The notes below the pieces were generated by a model that was not told the DNA's origin, made no database searches, and saw only the letters and a program-made list of their open reading frames with translations. Shown here piece by piece: positions 23,616 to 34,237 of a stretch of DNA of 64,000 nucleotides (position 1 is its first letter; the number at the start of each line of letters is the position of its first letter). The position numbers and the translations under genes were made by a program. Location: assembly GCA_037783545.1 (NCBI GenBank), contig JBBELK010000112.1, positions 1-64,000 on the forward strand, written 5' to 3'. Source of the stretch: Henricia sp. BOLD:AAB3569 (taxonomy: Eukaryota; Echinodermata; Asteroidea; Spinulosida; Echinasteridae).

Positions 23616-24119
23616 CGCGCATCTGCTCGCTGAGCTCCGTGACCCTACGCTCAGCGCAGGAAAATGACACGGAAAACAGCCCCTCACTGCGAACTTTTGT
23701 GAGTACATAAAAAAAGTACGTCTATGTTTCTCCCCAACTCGCTATGCATTTCAAAGTACAGAGTATTACCTTTAGTTTGGTTATTATTTCATAAAATATA
23801 TGATGCACGGGGAAAAGGGGCTTTTTCCACTCAAAGAACAGGTGTTGAACCTCAAAATCGGCAAAGTCAATGGAGGTCAACACGATTACTGATCATTTTT
23901 CAGTAGGTTGTCTCACTGAATTGAACGGCACGGTCGTTCTCTGTGACACACAGATTCAACTCGCACTTATGAATAAACTACATAAAATTCCCGTCCCACT
24001 CATATATGAAACATTTTGATTGGACAAGGGGAAAAGGGGCTTTTTTGCTTCAAATCATAGAATGTCTCTCATCTAAGACCGTGACCCGATTGTAATACGC
24101 AAAATATGGTTACATTGCA

Positions 24120-26760
24120 CATGTACCATAAGCCTGGCATTCAGAGGCACGCCCTCAGCCTGGTACAGAGTACACATGCAAATCAAGGGTACATTCATAC
24201 AGAGGCCCGCCCTCTGTGTATCGCACCTGCAATATAAATGCTCATCAAAGTTGCACTGCCTTTTTTTTTTTTTTTAGGGTAAAATAGGTAACTTTCCCGA
24301 ATAGAAAAAGTTATCAGCCCCCACTTGGCACCAAGAACGTAAAAAATCCGTCAAGGACCAACGCCAGTCGATCAAAAACAAGAAACGACCAAATGGCTGG
24401 CAGGTCACCCAATCGACAGGGCCATGACGCAAATGCACATGTGCGCGCACATGTGCACATTGCACACACACCATGTACATACGAGCGCACGCGCACATGC
24501 ACAACATGAAAAGCACGTTTCAAGAAAAAGGCCTGCATCTCCAACTCCCGCCGTCGGAAACTTAAGTTTTTGATATTTTCCGTTACAGAGACACGTAAGC
24601 TTTATAAATTCGTTCGCTTGTGTAAATTAATTTTTATTTTTAATCCTTTCACCGAAACACGGGCAATGCGACTTTAAGCTTGGTGTCCCGAGGCCCGTCC
24701 TCTAGCACACACGCCATTTATTACACTTGACATACAGGGACCCGTCTGTGCATAGTACCTGTATCTATACACATAGAAAACATGGGCACATTAAAATTTG
24801 GCATTCATAAAATTGATTTTTATTGAAATTTTGAATTCAGAGACCCGTCCTCTGCCTATGTACACGCCCTTATGTACCAATACCAAATAAGAGCGCATAT
24901 TAATAGGGATACGCTAATTCAGAGGTCGGCTGTCTAGTAAAGGGTACCCATGCCAAAATTAGCGTCACATCAGAACTTGGCATCTCAACTTGGCATTTAG
25001 AGGCCCTCCTCTGCCTAGTACACATGCAAGCTATGAGCATATTAAACTTGGCATTGGGAGGCCCGCCCTCTATCTAGTATATAGAGTACGTGGGCAACAT
25101 TTACTCGGTCCGTCCTCTGTCTAGTACCGAGTACATGTGGAATATGTATTACCACTTATTATTCAGAGGCCCGATCTCGGCAAGTACACATGTAATCTAT
25201 GGGTACTTTGAACTTGCCCTTTAGAGGCCCGTCCTCGGCCTATACAGATTCTGACTGGGGTTATGACGAAACTTTAAGTATTGTCAAGCCAAACCCCCAG
25301 TGCATCTATGCTTGCTGCCTAATGGCGACACATATCTATCATTCAGTATAATTGACGTGCTCACGAACAAGAGCATAGCGTTCAGAGGCCCATGCTCTGC
25401 CTCCTCGAAGGAACTGGAAATTGAGACATGGGCTATTTCACAATAAGTGTACACTTTCAGTCTCACTGGCAAATCGGGGTAAAATTTCAAACTTGTCCAA
25501 CTCACAAAAGTTTGTTGATCTAAAAACTTCAGGATGTATACTAATAATTCAAAAAATATCAGAGCGTGGCATTATGATTAACGTGTTTTTTTTTTTTTTT
25601 ACTGAAATAATAATTTGTAATTGGTTGTCTGGAGAGGACATTTTGTTAAACACAGAATATCACAATATAATGGCCAGACTAAATGTTGAAATGGTAATGC
25701 CATGCACTGTCCTGTTAGAAGGAATGGTACTGTTAATTTTACAAACCTAACAACGAAATATTTCAATCATGGTTGACATGTTATATTACAATTGAATGCT
25801 GTCCTGGAGAGGACAAATGTTTAACGGATTTTCCACAACCCTGAATATGATCTTGATAAAATTTACTCAAATCTCTTCCACGATCAAATTGTCATATTTA
25901 CTCCATCAAATGTGTCATGTGATGATACAAACATCTTTGTGAGTACATATCTCCAAACTATTCCATTGTGTGGAATACCTTGACCTGGAGAGGACATTAC
26001 CATATTTTGTTTGTTTGTTTGTTTGTTTTTTTGTTGTTGACCGAATTACACCAACCCAAGTTTCACAATATTGTTGAACACTATATATCCATGATTGATC
26101 ACCAAATGATCACCACAATAATGCATCATCAACAAATGATTGCACTTAAACTAATGCAAAACTTGAAATGAGACTCCAAAATGGTGTTAAAAGTGCATGT
26201 AAATAGAGAAATTAAAAACGAATAACTCGTAGAATTATGTAAAAATTGTTCTGTAGCTTGTCCTTCATATTACCCGTCATATAAAATCACTCATAACATG
26301 TATATGCACTGATAAAGTTATCCAGGATGGGTTAAACTGTAATCTACTCAAATGACCACCCACTGTGAAATAGCCCACATGTACTCAGGGACCAGTCCTG
26401 GTCCATAGAAATACGATCTAGGCCTTGATACTCGGAAGCCCAACCCGTGCTTCGTAAATTGCCTAACAAAAGATGCGCTTAAACTGCGCGTTTGGGGGCC
26501 CGTCCTCCACTTCATACATTTAGTAAGCAAGAGTCCATTCACTTGCCACTTAGGGCCTGTTCCATTACCTATGAGGGCGCTAACACAGGTACCTTGAAAC
26601 AAAAGGCCAGAACCAGATTTCCCAAATGCTAGGCTGACTCCTTTTTTATTGTTATATTGCGCTCGCTATACATGCTCGAGCAATAACAAAACAAGAATTG
26701 TGAGGGCACTTTCCGAACTACGAATCTTGAAAGAGGCCCGCCCTCTATCATCTAACGAAC
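24120..26760. repeat. Scattered degenerate copies of the minisatellite core
   Basis: Words of the type AGAGGCCCG(T/C)CCTCTG recur at irregular spacing (for example about 24140, 24200, 24690, 24838, 25000, 25050, 25160, 25225, 25380, 26495 and 26733), separated by unique-looking sequence often containing GTACACATG and AACTTGGCATT. This looks like an old, eroded part of the same array. It is interrupted by the dispersed repeat at 24247-24670 and by a T homopolymer. Confidence 0.6.
24247..24670. repeat. ~430-bp dispersed repeat, copy 2 (C-rich version)
   Basis: Same sequence and orientation as 13840-14275. It reads C at roughly thirty positions where the other copy reads T, with few other changes. 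Confidence 0.75.
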
Positions 26761-26846
26761 CTGCCAAACTGGTATTTTAATTCCCATGATTCAAGGGCGT
26801 GCCCCGTTTATAAACATGCTAGCATTGCACCCTGAGCCTTGTTTAC

Positions 26847-26991
26847 CCGTTGGAGCATTCGCTCCAGATCTCGGCGTTGTCCTCCATATAGATCCATAGG
26901 ACGCCAAGGTGAACAAATTCTCCCTCCAGCGGTCTTCCAGACCTTGCAATTGGTCGATGTCTTGCCAACCATTCTTGGCATCCGCCGTTTC
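26847..26991 (-). CDS. Possible host exon (145 nt), function unknown
   Basis: On the minus strand a long pyrimidine tract ending CTCCCTATAG precedes 26991, and a GTAAAC donor follows 26847. All three frames are open through the 145 nt, so the frame cannot be chosen. One reads GLEDRWRENLFTLASYGSIW, another GRPLEGEFVHLGVLWIYMED. No family is recognised. It could equally be chance within repeat-rich DNA. Confidence 0.2.
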
Positions 26992-27199
26992 CTATAGGGA
27001 GCACGAAAAAAGCAACAAAGAAAGTTGAAATTTCGGAAACTGTTTGTGTAAACGCCAATTATCGAAAACATTTCACCTGCCCATGCCTTCTCCGACCCAC
27101 GCTGTACCTTGGCCGCCTGGCTCCATGAAAAGGCGGAGAAAAGCACGGTTTCGGAGACGCGTGTGTTAAACTGCCCTTAGCCTTTTTTGTTTGGTTTTT

Positions 27200-30100
27200 T
27201 TTTTTTTTTTAATTGTTATAATGCGTACTTGTGCATGGTGGGCTTAGTAGCCCAAACTTAATTAAAGAGTCGTATGCATTTGTATACGTACAAAATATTT
27301 GGCTGTATACCTGTATACCTGTCGAATGACTGGGCCCCCGTCGCCACACGGGTGATACCTATAAAATACGAGCCTGAGACTACTAGGCCTAATTCGCCAT
27401 ATTTATGGGCCTGACAGATGTTTTACCAAAACTGAATAATATCTTATGACATATAAAGCATTGAAGCAATTCGTACCTCAACTAAGGCGTAAATCATGTC
27501 CATCTTCAGCACATTCAGCAAACGAGTACATGTAGTTGGAAACTTGTCCGGTACATAAAACACGACGAGGCAGCATAACCCGCACACAGCATATTGGCAC
27601 TATAGCCTATAATACACACGCAAGCCCAATGAGGGGTGCATTGCTTAAGGCACGCGAAAATTCAAAGGGAATTACTGGAGCGCGCTCTACCATTGTTGAG
27701 AAAGAGCCAATTTGACTATGTACGTACGTGTAGGCTTACCCAACGTAGTGTCAACCATGCGTGCGGTAACGGCGATTGCTTGAAGCTGCGTAATGATACT
27801 GGTGCGCGGTGCTGCCCACACCTCGCAAATGTTTAAATGCCTCTAAATTACTCTGGTTACCTGATTTCGCCTTACAAAACATCCCAAACTCGACGCTAGG
27901 TAACACACTGCTGCACTTTCATTTTCCTCGAAATATATCAGCTAATGGATGATAATTCAAAACCATTGATTATCCCGAGCGATCACACACACGTCCACCC
28001 GACGGGTTGGTATACTCGAGACTGCGTAGATTCCTACGCAGCCCTCAACGTCGGCGGTTGTGCAAATAGTTTGAGCAGTTGACTTCAGAGGTTACGTGGG
28101 GATAGTTCGATTGAAACGTAACCAAACGATCGATATATAACCACTAAATCTGAAGCCACCGTCCGCCATATTAGTTCTCCTAACACAATGCATTGCCTGG
28201 CCTGATTATAATTCGCTAGTATGCATGTGCTAAGTGGAATGCAAGCGATCGTATGGACCGGTGATATCAGTCTATGCAAAGCATTGCCTTAGGAGTACCA
28301 TGGGGGCTAGTCTAGGCCCTAGACGGTCATTATTTGTTGGATACCCGACTGCCGCGAGAGGGCGTAATCACGCGATAGACTCGTTCCTAGTCCTATCACC
28401 ATATCGTTTTGTCAAAATGACCGTCTAGGGAAATCCGTAAATTTTCCCCCGAAAAAGGGGGGAAATTTGTGCGCATGCGTTAGTTTTGTTTGCAGATACG
28501 GGTAGTTTTTCTTAACGCACGCGCACTTATGAGCAAATAGCCTGGTACATGCACCGTACGTTCGGCGCTCATATCGTGTTGATTTGAAAGTTTCTTGTTG
28601 TTTTGTAGGCGCCGCGGTTGATTTGACCGGTACGCGATACGCGTTGTTGATTTAGCCGGGTGGCTCGCGCGGTTGCAAGGGTAGGCGAAGAAGTCTTTCC
28701 AACGGACGGGTGGCGAAGTAACAGAACCTGGCCGACGTTGGCGGTAGTATGCTTCAACCTTTGACCTGTGTTCCCAAAATTTAAAGCGAAACCTCGTGTC
28801 GTTCGTTTTGGATCTTCTGGAGGCTTCAAATCATCGATATATATAAACTGGATGAAGTATGAAATAGCAGTTGGCTATACGAGAATTGAAGCCACGCGCC
28901 GGCCGCCATTGTACTCCAAGAACAATGCTTGGCCTAGACTGCTCCCCGGCCCATGCGATCGCTTGCATTCCACTTAACACATGTAGACCATGATGTAGAC
29001 TAGTGAAGACGGTATGAACAGTCTAGGCAAGGCATTGTATTTGGTGGGGTACAATGGCGGACGGTGGCTTCAATTTTAGACGTCGTTGCTTCATCCAGTG
29101 TATATATATTGACGCTTCAAACGAACCAACCTCGTCCCCAGGGTGGTTGAGGTTGCAAACGAATGGGAAGTATACGGCGACCAATCGGGAAAAAGCAAAA
29201 TCCACATGGTAATACACAAAATGACGACGTCCATAATTATTACAAGACATCGTTGTTTCAAACGAATAGCGTCTGGTGTACTGACGTACTTCCTTTTACA
29301 TGCACACTTAGTATCCATGTGACCAGACTATTTTATTTTGTTGCTATGTGGTGCACGCGGCAGGTGCAAAGTACAGAATCAATACTGTGTTGACGTCAGG
29401 AGAGAATGGCACAATGCTAGCCAATGGCGTGCACCACGAGGCAACATCAGCGTAGTACATGTATGTGACTTTTTAAACTGCACCTCCATTTCAAGTAAAG
29501 ATTTCGAGGCGCAAGCCATAATGCAAAGGTTACATGCAACAGGGTAATTCCCGCCTAAAATATTACCACATCCACGTTCTAAATAATGCGTTCTGAATAA
29601 TGCAAATTTACACAGAAACCGAATGCTTAACGAAATTTCCCCAATGTCAATTATGCATACAGTATTATACCAAATGCAACAGCAAGTCCATGCATTATTG
29701 AAACGTACTTCATTAGGGCATACATGTATTTTAAGGTATCCAAATAATTGAAGTACGTACTTACAAACATTGTGAATTTTTCGTAGCCTCTCATCACTGC
29801 GACAAAATTACTGAATATCTCCGGTTAAAAAAAACATGTGATCGTTGGCCTGTTACCGCGCCCGAACAATGCACTAGTCCATTACCTATTCTTCTCAACA
29901 CCCTGTAATATTTGATGTTTTTCATTAAAGATGAGCGCATAATATAAAATCGGATCTTTTCAGGTGCGCACAATGGCAAGCCATTACGACGCCGCCAGCA
30001 AAGTACGACACGGTGCGTTTCGTTTTCCCCAAAGAGATAAAAAGGTTTTTTGTGGGTCGGCAAAATGAAATACATATATGCCTGTATTATCTTTATTTAG

Positions 30101-30759
30101 CCGTGTTCGGTTTATTTTGTTTCTCTTCATTCAAAACAGATTGATGCTGTGTCGGCTGGCGGAGGCTTGGGAGAAGGCCAATCCCACTGGGGGTGCACCC
30201 CACTTTTGAGCTGCTTGGCAAAATGGTTTCATTTTCTTTCCAAGTTTCACGAAAGAAAACCACCCGAGGCTGTTTCCATGCATGCCCATTTTACAGCAAG
30301 CATGGCTATAGGTATCCGGTTACCATACTTTATGTTTTCCAATCAATCAGATCGCGTCTTACCAAACCGCCATAAAAAGCGCCATCAAAACTGACATCAG
30401 ATGATCCGAAAGTACAACAGGACGATTTATACAAACATTCCTACAAAATGCTTCGTTTGGCTGTGATTGGCCGACACAGAAACCGTTATATTTTTGGGAA
30501 CCCGGTTTTTGATAAGCACCATAAAGTGTACAAGACCATGGGAGAGGTAACTAGCCAGCCCCTACCCGTATATTGCGAGTATCAGGGTAAGTGTGCCAAA
30601 GAGTCTTACTTAAGGACACCAGTAGATCCTTTGCACGGCGGCCATCTTGCGGTTTTTGTTGGCAGATCAGATAAACAAGAATCAGCCCATAAGCATGTCC
30701 GTCGGTATAGGCAACAACCACAGATTTCATTAATGGAGTTCTGTGCCAACAACACAACA
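27200..30759. other. Repeat-bearing host DNA left of the Polinton; no gene recognised
   Basis: Contains 28007-28070 (identical to 17987-18050), 28755-28830 (matches 59080-59145, words GCGA(A/G)ACC...GTGTCGTTCGTTTTG), and 29420-29545 (matches 9597-9713). The open frame starting at 30448 continues across the left Polinton end at 30760, so its downstream half is Polinton sequence and not part of a host protein. Confidence 0.4.
30755..30759. repeat. Left target-site duplication CAACA
   Basis: CAACA lies directly before the element's terminal AGTAGTATAG and recurs directly after its right end at 52522-52526. Polintons usually make 5-6 bp duplications. An offset reading gives a six-base CAACAA match (30755-30760 and 52522-52527), because the terminal A of the element is itself an A. 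Confidence 0.75.
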
Positions 30760-30915
30760 AGTAGTATAGAAAAACGGGGTATTGGACACAAACTCAAAAA
30801 TATTTTCGAGTTTGTGTCTAATGCCCCATTTTCTTTTTATTTTTTATATATTTCGCCATTTAAAGTGCCAAGAAAAATGATAATTTTAATAAGACTATCT
30901 TTTTTTATATATAAA
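30760..30915 (+). repeat. Left terminal inverted repeat with internal hairpin
   Basis: Matches the reverse complement of 52355-52521 over about 110 bases with few changes, and again just before the ATG of each terminal gene (TATATATAAAATGA in both). Inside, GACACAAACTC (30785-30795) and GAGTTTGTGTC (30808-30818) pair around an A/T-rich 12-nt spacer. Confidence 0.9.
30900..30915 (+). promoter_or_regulatory. TATA-like promoter of the left terminal gene
   Basis: TTTTTTATATATAAA sits directly upstream of ATG at 30916. The mirror-image right end has TTTTATATATATAAAATG in front of the polymerase gene, so the inverted repeats appear to include matching promoters firing inward. Confidence 0.45.
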
Positions 30916-31188
30916 ATGATTTATGAACCAAAAACAAAGTGCTGCGTCAGGTGTCATCAAACTAAAGACATAAATCAATTTAAAATTAAGAAAATCGGTT
31001 TAAGAGTTAAAAATTGTTACGACTGCCTAAAAATAATGGCGGCGCAGAGAGCCAAGTATAGCAGTCAGTCTTTCAAAATTGGTGCGGTGGGGATTACGTG
31101 TAAATCTTCATCAGCGGGCGGGGCTTCGTCGGCCCGCCCGCTCTTGTTTACGTCTATTGTAAATTTGAATTCAAACGTTTTCTTATAA
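30916..31188 (+). CDS. Small zinc-ribbon protein (90 aa), left-end gene
   Basis: The first in-element ATG gives 90 residues. CCVRCHQTKDINQFK followed by NCYDCLK (residues about 9-37) is a C-x2-C...C-x2-C zinc ribbon of the type that heads many HNH-like or DNA-binding proteins in phages and large DNA viruses. The C-terminal half is low complexity (SSSAGGASSA) and is partly encoded by the hairpin at 31113-31142. The last bases overlap the end of the convergent gene. The function is unknown; nucleic-acid binding is inferred from the ribbon only. The frame is open further left across the terminus into host DNA, but that part is not viral. Confidence 0.55.
   Translation: MIYEPKTKCCVRCHQTKDINQFKIKKIGLRVKNCYDCLKIMAAQRAKYSSQSFKIGAVGITCKSSSAGGASSARPLLFTSIVNLNSNVFL
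31113..31142. terminator. Hairpin at convergent gene junction 1
   Basis: AGCGGGCGGG (31113-31122) and CCCGCCCGCT (31133-31142) are perfect complements with a 10-nt loop. It lies just beyond the stop of the minus-strand gene and in the end of the plus-strand gene, in otherwise AT-rich DNA. Confidence 0.5.
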
Positions 31189-31630
31189 GATCCTTTTTTT
31201 CTTTAGCTAATCTTTCTACGACTCGTTTTTCAACCTCGGCATCATCAACGCTTTTATTTTCTTTGGATCTATATTTCTTCTTTAACGAGTCAGACATTTC
31301 ATGAAATTTGGTCAGCTCGTTATTAATCAGAGTAAATTCTTCGTGACTAATTTTACCGTCGTTTATTGCGTGGCTGATTAAATCTTCTATAGTGTTTAGT
31401 TTAGACATTGCGAGCACTCTTATTTCGTCGTGCTTTTTAGACTTTGACTTTACTTTACGGCTAAAGTACTTTAGCCCAAGAGCGCACGCTACGGTGCCCA
31501 GAGCAATACCCTCAAATATAAATCCTAAAGCCGCCGAAATGACACCGGCGATCGCCGCTATACCAACCGCCCCGCTAACGGCGGAAGTGGCTTCGGCAAA
31601 TGTTTCACCCCACGTCAATACCGCGTTCAC
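31154..31630 (-). CDS. Polinton membrane/coiled-coil protein (158 aa)
   Basis: The N-terminal third is hydrophobic and glycine/alanine-rich (AVSGAVGIAAIAGVISAALG, then FEGIALGTVACALGL), suggesting one or two membrane segments. The rest is charged and helical (KLNTIEDLISHAINDGKIS, then a Lys/Glu-rich tail). I recall similar proteins in invertebrate Polintons, but the role is unknown. The frame has no ATG at its start (the open frame begins with GTG at 31630), and it overlaps the 70-aa frame by four bases in another phase. The two may therefore be halves of one gene split by a frameshift, possibly in the CT-rich run at 31666-31676. Confidence 0.6.
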   Translation of the reverse strand: MNAVLTWGETFAEATSAVSGAVGIAAIAGVISAALGFIFEGIALGTVACALGLKYFSRKVKSKSKKHDEIRVLAMSKLNTIEDLISHAINDGKISHEEFTLINNELTKFHEMSDSLKKKYRSKENKSVDDAEVEKRVVERLAKEKKDLIRKRLNSNLQ

Positions 31631-31839
31631 CTTTTTATACTTGTTATAAAGCCCCGCCCGTTTATCTCTCTCTCTCTAACAATCTCTTTCTTTACCCCGT
31701 CGATTTTTGATAGCCTGTAGGAGGTATTGTTTACAATTACCTCGTCGTCAATCTGTAAATCCCGTAATACCGCGGGTGATTCCACCGGCAGATTTGGATA
31801 AATTTTCCGCTCTATAGGTTCAGGCAATCTCGCTTCCAT
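31627..31839 (-). CDS. Small hypothetical protein (70 aa), possibly N-terminal part of the next gene
   Basis: ATG at 31839 sits in the context TAAAAATG. The protein is soluble-looking, with MEARLPEPIERKIYPNLPVE at the N terminus. It ends in TGA that overlaps the start of the 158-aa frame. A frameshift joining the two is plausible but cannot be proven without related copies. Confidence 0.5.
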   Translation of the reverse strand: MEARLPEPIERKIYPNLPVESPAVLRDLQIDDEVIVNNTSYRLSKIDGVKKEIVREREINGRGFITSIKR

Positions 31840-31862
31840 TTTTACTTTAACTAACTTTATTA

Positions 31863-32552
31863 TTAAATAATTTCAATATTTAAAACCAGTTTTAAGTGTT
31901 CGTCTACAATCAGGCATTCGTTACAATCTTTTACCTGAAATTTAAACTCGTTAATTATACCGTTATTTAAATTAACGCCAGGTTTTGTCGTATAGTCCTT
32001 AGCCGCTACTTGGTTATAATAATTGCGATCAACGTCGCTCAGAGGTAGGCTACCCAAAATCGTGCTCGGATTTCCGTTGTAAAAGTTTTCGTTCATAGAA
32101 ATTTGTTCGCAATAGATCATTATTGCTCCTACTGTATCTCTTATCGGGTAGCTGATGTGCTGGCCGTGAGTTATCCAGCCTCTAGACAGTCCTAATATCT
32201 CACCAATTTTATTTAATCTAATAGCGCGTTGTGGACTTACGGAGGTATATAATTTATGGGCGGTTGGATACCACGAAAACTGTAAACCAGTTATTTCTAG
32301 GTAATTAAGTTCTCTAATTAATTCACTAACGTCGTATATGCCGGGGTTTATAATGTGTTCCATAACGTTGGATCTCTTTGAATTACTTCCCACGTCGGCC
32401 CATTGAACGTTAGTTCTCTCTCTAACGTTAAAAAACCTCAAGGGCATACTAGCGGTCAACAACTTTATCTTTTTGATTCCGTCAGAGTTGTCTATGGGAC
32501 TATGCAACTGAAACGTTACGTCTGATTTTTTTATTACAAAGGTGTGATTCAT
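31863..32552 (-). CDS. Putative capsid-surface (minor capsid/vertex or fibre-like) protein, paralog 1 (229 aa)
   Basis: Starts MNHTFVIKK at 32552 in the context GATAAAATG and runs intact. It shares with its two right-hand neighbours an N-terminal signature (HTF(V/L)...FQL...PIDNS...(I/L)LL(T/S)(A/V)S), a central G-Y-x-(V/I/L)-x-(E/S) segment, (I/V)YC-Q(I)-NFxNGxxSxxLG, and a C-terminal GIINE(F/I)xF-x-(V/I/L)KD...LKLVLNIEI. The alternating beta-like pattern and the position among structural genes suggest a jelly-roll minor capsid or receptor-facing protein. That role is inference; penton is one option. No signal peptide. Confidence 0.55.
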   Translation of the reverse strand: MNHTFVIKKSDVTFQLHSPIDNSDGIKKIKLLTASMPLRFFNVRERTNVQWADVGSNSKRSNVMEHIINPGIYDVSELIRELNYLEITGLQFSWYPTAHKLYTSVSPQRAIRLNKIGEILGLSRGWITHGQHISYPIRDTVGAIMIYCEQISMNENFYNGNPSTILGSLPLSDVDRNYYNQVAAKDYTTKPGVNLNNGIINEFKFQVKDCNECLIVDEHLKLVLNIEII

Positions 32553-32590
32553 TTTATCAATGGTAATTACTATTTTAATTATATAACTTT

Positions 32591-33319
32591 TTATTGTACA
32601 TCAACGCATAAAACCAAGTCTATTTTATCGGTCGACATCTCGCAACCTCTACAATCTTTTATCTCAAACTCAATCTCGTTAATTACTCCATTTATTAAAG
32701 GAATTCCATCATTTTCTGTGTAATTATTGGCGACGGCTTGACCGTAGTCGTGCGTGTGTAAAAAAGTTGCCGGTACCACTCCCAACAGAGTGCTATTTTC
32801 GCCGTTAAAAAAGTTGTTTTGCGTATTAATTTGTTTACAATAAACATTTACGGCGCCGGGGCTTTCGCCGATTGATGGTTTTACGGTTACGGACCTTGTA
32901 CTGTCGGTAGAAAATAAAACGGCTTCATCCGTTAATCCAACTAGTTTAGCAATTTTAGTGAAATTTATAAAACGCAAACGCTCTAGCTGTATTTTTAGAT
33001 AACTGTCATCTAATATATCAAAATTTAACCATCCAAAATTCTAAGAGTTAAAAAAATCAACAAAACTGTGAATGGTATAATATCTGGGAGGCATTAAAAT
33101 TGGTCTTATACTAGTGGAAATATGTTTTTGTCCATCGCTACCGGGGGCCCAAGTCCCCCAATCGATCGTCGTGTATTTTTTAATATTGAAAAATATCCTA
33201 ACGCGCACGCTGGCGCTCAATAGCTTAATGTTTTTACATCTAATGGCGCAACTATTATCGATCGGCGAACTTAGTTGGAAAGTTTGATTTCTACTCCTGA
33301 TAAGAAAAGTGTGTTTCAT
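32591..33319 (-). pseudogene. Capsid-surface protein paralog 2, interrupted by one in-frame TAG
   Basis: Begins MKHTFLIRSRNQTFQL at 33319 in the context AATAAAATG. A TAG at 33041-33043 falls after the DFFNS motif, but the same frame stays open from there to 32591 and keeps the family's C-terminal features. Total length (243 codons) is between those of the two intact paralogs, so only a single nonsense change separates it from an intact gene. It is slightly shorter in the middle than paralog 3. Confidence 0.7.
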
Positions 33320-33340
33320 TTTATTAACGCGTATACATTT

Positions 33341-34120
33341 TTAATCGCTAATATCGACGCATAATATCAATTTTATATCATCGATCATGAGTTCTTCACC
33401 GTTATAGTCTCTTAGTTCAAAAGTCAACTCGTTGATTACACCGTTTTTCAAAGGAATACCGGTATTGTCCGTGAAGCTTTTCGTGAGTTCTCTAGTATAA
33501 TCTTGTTTGTAAGATATGGGAGTTTGTACGAACCCCAACAAATTGCTAGGGTGCCCGTTATTAAAGTTTTTTTGGATATTAATCTGATTACAGTAAATGT
33601 TAATGGCATTAGGGTTTTTCCCAATTAGTGGCGTTATAGTCTTGGTCCATTTATGTTGGAGAGGAAAATAAACAATTGGAACATCTATAGGATTCTCAGA
33701 GGCTATAATCAATCCATCATCAAGTGAAGACCCATCATTAACATGTTGGCCTAAAACCAATCCAGGCTCAAGTAAATGAGAAACTTGCTCAAAAATCATA
33801 ATGTATCCGGCGTCTGCTTCTATTTTTAAATCACCATTTTTTAAAATATTGAAACTTAACCATTCTAGATCGTAAGAGTTAAACACATCAATTAAACTTT
33901 GTAATGAATAATATCCAAGTTCAAATATTATCTCACCCCAAGCGTCGCCGCCTCCAACCCATCGAACAACTAATTGTTCTTCAATATGATAAAACATTGT
34001 ATACGACATGCTAACGCTCAACAATCTAATTTGTTTACGCGTAAAACCAAAACTATTGTCAATCGGTGGGCTTAATTGGAAGGCGTGATTTTTAGTCTCA
34101 ACGAGAAAGGTGTGCTTCAT
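33341..34120 (-). CDS. Putative capsid-surface protein, paralog 3 (259 aa)
   Basis: Intact frame starting MKHTFLVETKNHAFQL. It has the family N-terminal signature, the SYDLEWLSFN segment at the place where paralog 2 is interrupted, YCNQINIQKNFNNGHPSNLL and a VINELTFELRD C-terminal block. It is 30 residues longer than paralog 1, in the central variable part. It follows paralog 2 by 21 bases, as expected from tandem gene duplication. The role is as for paralog 1. Confidence 0.55.
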   Translation of the reverse strand: MKHTFLVETKNHAFQLSPPIDNSFGFTRKQIRLLSVSMSYTMFYHIEEQLVVRWVGGGDAWGEIIFELGYYSLQSLIDVFNSYDLEWLSFNILKNGDLKIEADAGYIMIFEQVSHLLEPGLVLGQHVNDGSSLDDGLIIASENPIDVPIVYFPLQHKWTKTITPLIGKNPNAINIYCNQINIQKNFNNGHPSNLLGFVQTPISYKQDYTRELTKSFTDNTGIPLKNGVINELTFELRDYNGEELMIDDIKLILCVDISD

Positions 34121-34237
34121 TTTATTAACATGTATACATTTTTAATTACTAATATCGACGCATAATATCAATTTTATACACATCAAAAAAAAAAGTGTTT
34201 TTATGATTTACAATAGTATCTAATTATATATTAAAAC

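Noticed and set aside
22415..23708. Many overlapping open frames with repeated peptides such as RPVLCQVH
   Set aside because: They are translations of the 47/48-bp minisatellite in several frames on both strands.
30448..31188. A single 246-codon gene crossing the left end of the Polinton
   Set aside because: The first 104 codons are host sequence and the next ~52 are the terminal inverted repeat; the real gene starts at ATG 30916.
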